NCBI GenBank assembly: GCA_963995505.1 | Contig: OZ023188.1 | Coordinates: forward strand, 19,047,912 to 19,111,911 | Source of the DNA: Hypericum androsaemum | Taxonomy: Eukaryota > Streptophyta > Magnoliopsida > Malpighiales > Hypericaceae | Length of the DNA stretch: 64,000 nt | Reading direction: 5' to 3' | Shown here: piece by piece, positions 57,509 to 64,000 of the stretch | Layout: each line of letters begins with the position of its first letter | Position numbering within the stretch: the first letter of the stretch is position 1 | Notes under the pieces: generated by a model | What the model was told of the DNA's origin: nothing | Databases searched by the model: none | Seen by the model: the letters and a program-made list of their open reading frames with translations, nothing else | Made by a program: the position numbers and the translations under genes

Positions 57509-59680
57509 TTAACTCATGTCTCCTTGTTCGTGTGTTCATGTTCTTTTGTTTCTTAAATTGTCATTAGAATTTTCAAGTAAGGTTGATTAGTTCTATCGTA
57601 ACCAAATTTTTTGCGTTCGATTTTTTAGAACGTATTAGCCATCTTTTAAAAATTATAGTCCACTTGTAATTGAATTACTCGATCTAGTAGATATCTGAAT
57701 AAAAAATATAGAAAGCAATTGCTTTAATAATTGATCTAGCTGGGTCATATTTTTTTAACAAGTAAAATTGTGTTTATGAAAAAAAATACTCTACAAAATA
57801 ACATGTATTTTAATTTATTATTGTTACACCAGTTATACTTGTGAACACATTTTGCCTAAATAATCTAAAAATAATAATGTATCTAAAAAATAATGCTAGT
57901 TAGATAGGCATTATCTTATGATTAATAATCATTAGCTAGGTCATATATACATAGTGCGCGGCATTTAATTAGGTGTTGAAGGAATTTGGCAAGAGATCGT
58001 GGGGAAGCTTTGACGGACTTTTTTAATGGTGTTCATGTTTTTGATTGGGAATAATAAAATGGAATCAGTAAAATTAAACAAGTAATGTATTAATTGAGCT
58101 GAAAGTGATGATATTGCTGATCACTGCACTTCCATTTTGTAGCACCTTATGATGATGCAATCAATTATTTTTACAGACCAATACGAATTTTTATCGACAT
58201 ATTTTATCTTCTCACACGCACTTTCCAGGAGGTAATCTATCGTAAAATTATTCTAGGCCAAACTCACTTAATCTTAAAAACTTTTTAAAAATATTTGTGA
58301 AAAAAGAGTTGAAGATAATACAATCAAATCATTTAAATATTTTTTAATATATCTGATTATTACACATTTTCTGGATTTCTAAATAATGTCTCGGTGGCAA
58401 TACATTGGCAATACATTTCCACGGGGTTTATTTCTCCCGGGGGAATCACTCACCACTTTCTTTCTTTTCTATTTTAATTATTAAGTTGAATACATCCTAT
58501 GTGGTAGTTTCTCTCCCATGGTATTTTTATTTTGTAAAGCAAGTGTGTAAAACTTTTTGTATGCTGTACTGCTAGTACATATGTGCACATCAAGCAACTG
58601 ATGTGTTCCTCCTGTCTTTTCTAAACAAAAACAGAGCAGGGGTTAAGTTTTGTTGGAAAAATATTTTATGGTAATTGGAACTGTTTATTTAATTAATTTG
58701 GATTTTGTTGATTGAATTATTATTTATGAGTATGTAGTTTAGGCTAACCTTTTGTTTAATTGTTATTATCATATACACCTATTCTATGAGAGCTGTTTAG
58801 CACGTAGATTATAGATTAAGATTTGAGGATTTTTTTTATTCAGAAAAACTTTGTCTTCAAACTTTTAGAAGATAACTTTATTCAAAGCGAATTCCATAAT
58901 AAATGATTGCTACCTTTTATATGCTAATTGATATTATCCATACATAGATGATTTTATATGTGTGTGCTTGGGTATAGAGTTTCCACTTTATTTTTTAAAT
59001 ATAATAGTTTCTTGTTAATATTAAGTTGTTATGTTCTCCATAAAATAAGAGGCTAGTCGTTTCCGAGTTATTTGACTTTAGGACTTTTGAAAACTTTAAC
59101 ATTGGTTGTATCTTTGTAATCCACCAATAGCGAAAATAACTCAGCATCGTAAAAATAAATTATCTTGGTCGAAGTCGAACAACATACATACGATTTCCTC
59201 CGCTGCTACAACTCCCGTATTGTACAGGGAGAGTAAACACTCATAGGAAGAACAATGGAGAAGGGAAATGTTATTACTTTACAATAATATATAAAAAATT
59301 ACTTTAAAAAAATAATCTCCTCGAAAATGGATTGAGTAGAGATTACATGGGATGCCTTCCCATAGAAGGAATTTCATTATAATTCTCCGATGCCATTTAA
59401 ATAAAATTCAGGAGAATCCAACGATCAAGATTGACTAATTTTGCTCCCGGGAGTATTTTGAGATTTTCACTAATTCAGGATTCCCACGTTTTGCCTCCAT
59501 TCCATTTCTTTACCGAGATTTTGTTTTTAAAAAAAACGGGACCCTAGAAAATCACGTCTCCTCTCCATCTCATCCCTTCCTACTCCGGCCATCGGCGAGC
59601 GTGCGACCAGACTGGCGACAGGCGACCCTGCGACTTCAGAGTTACCCCAGCTCCAGTTTCCTCGCCTTCCTAAGACCCGG
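57509..59680. other. Intergenic, no gene seen
   Basis: Mostly AT-rich. From about 59530 the composition shifts to GC-rich, leading into the carrier remnant. Confidence 0.5.
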
Positions 59681-59681
59681 C

Positions 59682-60400
59682 GATGAGATCTGCTTCAGTC
59701 CCGACTCCAGTCCTGTGTCGTCTTCAGTCACAGAGCTCCCATTTTTTGCATCAAAGGTGATTTCAATTGAGACTTAGTAAACTGTTATGATTTTCAAAAG
59801 AAAAAAGCGGGTAGTGTAGTTGTATCTTTTATTTTGGTTTGTTTGACATGGTCACTTTATTGTCTTTTTGTACAATTGGAATTGATTCATTCTGTTGATA
59901 CATAGATTAGATATACATAATTGTCATCACATGATGCTAATAATTAGGCTGCAGGAACAAAGTGCATTAGCAGGTTCGGGCCCAGAAGCAGCAGCTGCAG
60001 CAGTTAAGTATGGAGGTCCGATGGATGTGGCCAGGCAGGTACGTTAGGGGTCTCTTCGAGGGCTTGACTCCTACTCTAGCCCGCGAAGTTCCTAGAAATG
60101 CTGCAAATTGTTGAAGCTGTCATTCGCAGGGGAAACAACACTTCTCAACTAGGTCGAGGCTCGTTGATGATGGCTGGAGGCTTGGCCGGGGCATCGTTCT
60201 GGTTTTTACCGTATACCCAACTGACGTCGTCAAGAGCATGCTCCTGGTAGAAGATTACAAGAATCCCAAGTATTCTGGCTCCGTCGACGCTTTCAGAAAG
60301 ATATTGGCTGCAGAAAGGGTTCGGCCCTGCCATGGCCTGACTTATTCTTGCCAATGCAGCCTACTTTTTGGCATATGAAGTCACAAAATCTAGTCTTGAT
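59682..60400 (+). pseudogene. BOU-like mitochondrial carrier remnant
   Basis: After an intron-like stretch ending ...aattag, 59949 onward reads LQEQSALAGSGPEAAAAAVK then YGGPMDVARQ. Shifted frames follow with GLTPTLAREVPRNAAN, GSLMMAGGLAGASFWFL, YPTDVVKSMLLVEDYKNPKY, SGSVDAFRKILAAE and NAAYFLAYEVTKSSL. These are consecutive parts of the C-terminal half of a mitochondrial carrier, with the PTDVVK form of the carrier signature, most like BOU (A BOUT DE SOUFFLE). At least three frameshifts, a stop after GPAMA and missing segments make it dead. The N-terminal half is absent. The 59682-59757 stretch (MRSASVPTPVLCRLQ) could be an unrelated first exon ending in a gt donor. Confidence 0.8.
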
Positions 60401-60785
60401 GATTCCCATTACATTATTAACCAAAACTCCTCATTCAATTGTTTCTAGCACTCATAGATAATTCTTGAAAAAAGTTCATGGCTTTTTCCTACTCTAGTCT
60501 TGGCTCTGCTGATGCAATTAGATGAATCAAATCTGATGACCATCTCCAAGTAAAAAATGATATCTGGTCTGCTTTGGTCAGTTCTAATATAAAGAACTGA
60601 TCTTGGTCCTGGCCCTAATTCTCTTTATGTCCAAGGATTGCAACCACCAAAAGCTGCTCAAGAAAAAAATCTTCTAAAAGCTAGATATCCTTGGATGATC
60701 TTCCTCAACGAATCCCAGAGGAAGTACCAGGTCATAAATTGTTTTCCGGGTTCAAACAAACTCTAGAAAATATTTTCTCGGATCA
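60401..60785. other. Spacer before the Gypsy cluster
   Basis: No gene seen. The last bases (60781-60785, GATCA) are one copy of the solo LTR target duplication. Confidence 0.5.
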
Positions 60786-62172
60786 TGATATACGAGAAAT
60801 TGACAAGAAATCAAATAGTATAGTAAATAAGTAGGGTTTCGAAATGAGGGTTAGAACACAAAATCTAGACAATTAATTATGTGAAGTGGGAAAATTAAAG
60901 GTTTATGAGGTTGTGAAAGATTGCAAGTAAATAAACGAGATCAGAAACGTAAATAAAAGAGTTGTAAATTTAATGGAGACAAATGAGAATGATACCCTCT
61001 GGATTGACTACCTATGACGAGATTATAGTTCTTATGAAACTCTAACTAGTACCCGGAGTGTTCTAATGTATCCTCCTAACATTTTCGCTCATTAGAGAGA
61101 TAAAACTAAGATAGCAAAGACCTAAGTTACTAATTAATACTTTCGCTCATCAATTGGACTTAGAACTATACTAATCCAAATTATGATGATTCCTCCTAGC
61201 GAGTTATTCTTACAATATCAAGAAGTCTCATTAATACCTAAGAACATATTAATTAGTTTTTCCCATTAATTCGAGTGCCTCTCGGTCCACTCTCATTAAC
61301 TCTAATCATAACTTAAGTGATAAGTTAGGCTAAGCATTAATTAATAACTAAAACTTAAGATATTCGAACCATAAATCAACATAGGTAATCAATCATATGC
61401 TAGGGCATCGCACTCTAAAGAAATCTACTCGTTAAGCATAACGATAAAGCAAGAGACATGAATAAAGAACATCATAGCAGAAAGCGTAACTAAGGGAAAG
61501 AGGGGGGGCTTAGTCGTTCGAGAAAGCCTTGCCAATCTCCTCTACGAATCGGAACAAAATTATGACTTAGTTGTCCCAAAAAAAACTTTCTCAGTGTCTC
61601 CGTCCAAGGTAAGGTAAAACCTAAGTACGAATGGCATATATATAGCCAAAGACCTAGCTAGAAAATAGGAAGATCTCCAAGTCTTGCTAGCCAAGTAACG
61701 AAATAAATAATATAATAAAGTTCCTATGGTCCAGACAGGAGGCCAACAGTTGAATACTCCCTAAATGAGTCAAATTCCCAACTAAATACGGAGTCTGAAA
61801 TAAGCTAGCATCGGACAACTTGCGGCTGCTAGTTGACTTGCAGTCGCTAGTTGGGTTTTCAATAAACCTTATGTGTCTGCCTACTAGTGACGGGGAGCCC
61901 TCACAAGTTGAACTGGCAGTCGCCAGTTGAGTAGCAATGGGCAGTCCTTCAGGCCTTTAACTTGAGTCGTCCTATTTTCCGATCCTTGATCCAAATGCCC
62001 ACGAACCGCTCTAAATTCCTATAAAAATATGCAACAAACGGTAGAAATCTATTCCCCACTACGAATGCATCAACATAACAAATGACTTAACAGAACAAGA
62101 CTAAAAATATACGAAATGATGATTAAATATACGAATCACATAACAAATAGATGAGCGTTTACACACTCATCA
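60786..62172 (-). mobile_element. Solo LTR of an Athila/Tat-like Gypsy family
   Basis: 1387 bp, flanked by GATCA at 60781-60785 and 62173-62177. On the minus strand it starts TGATGAGTGTGTAAACGCTC and ends ...AATTTCTCGTATATCA. Its start matches the 3' LTR at 63811 and its end matches the LTR remnant before 62503, both on the plus strand. It carries actggcagtcgccagt near 61910 and gctagtt-gcagtcgctagtt near 61830. Confidence 0.88.
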
Positions 62173-62663
62173 GATCATAATTTTTGGGTTCAAACCAACG
62201 CGAAAGAACCATAATCTAGTTAGAGCTCCATGTACTAGTTAGAGCTTCATAAGAACCATAATCTCAACATAGGTAGTCGATTCATAGGGTATTGTGCTCG
62301 TTTGTCGTCATTGAATTCACAACTCGTTTCTTACGCTTTTGATTTCTTTTATTTGCTTACAATCTCGTTACTTTTAAACAAACTTTAATTTTTTTACTTT
62401 GCATAATTGATTGTTTAGATTTCGTATTCTAATCCTCTCGAAACTTTACTTATTAACTATACTATTTGATTGTGTGTTTAATTGCTTGTCAATTTTTCGT
62501 ACATCAAACTGGCACCATCGACACAGAACTGAGATTTTAGGACATAAAATCAAAAGCAATTAGTTTTGTGTAGCAAACTTGCTGATTTTGTGTGTTTTTT
62601 TTTAGGATTCTCTAGTGCATACCAAGAATCCGGAGTGAAGGACTAGACCTCGACACAAATATT

Positions 62664-63442
62664 GTGCTTGAGGTTGACATTGGAGTACTCAAAATGGTAA
62701 TTAGGCGTGAGAAGAGGAACCAAACCAAAGTAATGGCACACAATCAGGAAGATGGAGCGCTTCAAGCTATAGGAGATGCGCCACAAAGAAAGACACTACT
62801 GAAATCGTCCGTTCCTACATGGAATGGGAACCGCAATGGTTTACGACAACCACCTGTAGGACCCAACTCTTTCCAGATCCTAGCAGCAGTTGTCAGATTA
62901 TTGTAAAATTTGGTCCAATTATGTAGATTGCCAAGCGAAGACCCTCAAGACCATCTCTCTCAGTTTGAGGACATATATAATATCATGAAGTTTCAAGGGA
63001 TCAATGATGATGTTTTGAAACTACGTCTCTTCCACTTTTTCTTGAAAGACCGAGCTCACATTTGGTACAATAAGTTGAAGGGAGAGACGATTCAGAGTTG
63101 GAATGATTTGGCCCATGCTTTTCTTCAAAAGTTCTTCTCGATGGCTAAGTCAGCCAAACTCTTGCAGGACATAAACACCTTTATATAAGCTGATAGAGAG
63201 AGCATCTATGAGGCTTGGAGCGGTTCATGGATCTCCAAAGTTCCTTCCCTCAATATGGCATAACTCAGAAAAATCTCATAAAGATCTTCTACAATGGGTT
63301 GGATGGACCATCCCGTGATCATATAGATGCCTCATCTCAAGGGGTGTTCTTGAAGAAGACTGTTGATGAAGTCACTCGTTTGATGGAGGAGATGGCAGAA
63401 GTTAATGGTATGTGGTATGAAAAGATCCATAAAAAAAGGTAG
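62664..63442 (+). pseudogene. Gypsy gag remnant
   Basis: One frame with a stop at 62904 (TAA) reads through LPSEDPQDHLSQFEDIYNIM then LRLFHFFLKDRAHIWYNKL and the SWNDLAHAFLQKFF region. These are the landmarks of the Retrotrans_gag domain in Athila/Tat elements. A second stop near 63186 and a frameshift precede the last part (ERFMDLQSSFPQYGITQKNL). Broken. Confidence 0.85.
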
Positions 63443-63810
63443 ATCTTGGTAGGGGTGAACTCCAGCCTAATCGGGACAACTCAAGATGTGGAGGTGGCTC
63501 TATCTGCCATTATCTATGAGTAAGTCTTAACAAAAACTATTTTGGGGCTAGGTGAAATGATGGAGCAATGTGTTCTTAATTATCTATTCAGGTCATGTAC
63601 TTTTTGCAGTATTGTTCCTAGTAATCTTCACTGCTTTCTGAATGATATAAATATGGGGAACTGCTTTGATTTGTGAGCTAGACTTGAATTGCGAAATCGA
63701 GCTGATATGAGATTTTTTCTGGTTAGTTCACTGCTGCTAGGGGGCCAATAATTTTTAGCATATTTGATGCTTCACTTCCTTGAGGACAAGCAAGAAAATA
63801 AGTGTGGGGG

Positions 63811-64000
63811 TGTAATGAGTGTGTAAACGCTCATATATTTATTATGTGATTTATATGTTTAATCGTTGTTTCATTCATTTTGTAGGTCTATTCTGTTAAG
63901 TCGTTTGCTATTTTGAGGCATTCGTGTAGTAGAGTAGACTTCTACCATTTGTCGTGTATTTTTGTAGGTTAACAGAGCGGTTCGAGTACATTTGGAGCGA
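63811..64000 (+). repeat. 3' LTR of the Gypsy element (partial)
   Basis: It begins directly after the polypurine tract and matches the minus-strand start of the solo LTR at 62172 for its whole visible length, with scattered differences. Cut by the window end. Confidence 0.88.

Larger units (their letters stand above)
62178..64000 (+). mobile_element. Gag-only Gypsy element (TR-GAG-like), 3' end beyond window
   Basis: A 5' LTR remnant ends near 62503 with ...gtacatca. It is followed by aactggcaccatcgacac, a decayed version of the tggcgcc primer site used by Athila/Tat elements. Gag follows, then about 360 bp of non-coding sequence, then gtgtggggg as polypurine tract at 63802-63810. The 3' LTR starts at 63811 (TGTAATGAGTGTGTAAACGC) and runs off the window. 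There is no protease, RT or integrase. Bases 62250-62310 align to LTR sequence in the opposite orientation, so the 5' LTR is rearranged. Confidence 0.82.

Overview
The window is nuclear DNA of a flowering plant, almost certainly a eudicot. It has intron-bearing plant genes (AP-2 mu, AT-hook/PPC proteins, a SAUR, an LSD1-type zinc finger), AT-rich intergenic DNA, and plant-type LINE, Copia, Gypsy and Mutator-like elements. The species cannot be named from sequence alone.

Layout. Bases 1-5000 are a nest of repeats: a MULE arm, an unrecognised coding shard split by a solo LTR, and a LINE whose middle is inverted. Bases 7384-24517 form the gene-rich part: LOL1-type zinc finger, a MULE with a GGA-repeat core, a LEA group-4 gene, a small conserved protein on the minus strand, a Pack-MULE carrying an RRP1/Nop52 fragment, the complete 13-exon AP-2 mu gene, and a two-AT-hook AHL gene. 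A second Pack-MULE carrying a COBRA-like fragment lies at 25216-26441, an intronless SAUR gene at 27455, and an intronless single-AT-hook AHL gene on the minus strand at 32297-33088. The rest is gene-poor. It holds a gag-only Copia element with a solo LTR nested in its gag, a 1.1-kb foldback element with tRNA-like sequence in both arms, CCAAT-type minisatellites with a tandem duplication and a LINE, a LINE ORF1 relic, a broken SUPERMAN-like zinc-finger gene, a broken BOU-like mitochondrial carrier, and a gag-only Gypsy element with an opposite-strand solo LTR.

The genes are ordinary single plant genes, not an operon or cluster. AP-2 mu works in clathrin-mediated endocytosis. The two AHL proteins are AT-rich DNA-binding regulators. 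LOL1 is tied to cell-death control, LEA to desiccation tolerance and SAUR to auxin response. The order AP-2 mu, AHL, BOU-like resembles a stretch of Arabidopsis chromosome 5 as I remember it, and LOL1 plus LEA resembles a pair on chromosome 1.

The most informative material is in the mobile DNA. Target-site duplications can be read directly for three MULEs (9 bp), two Copia-type solo LTRs, one Gypsy solo LTR, several LINE insertions, and a set of very short retroposition scars (8-28 bp inserts, one of 74 bp) flanked by 11-18 bp duplications.
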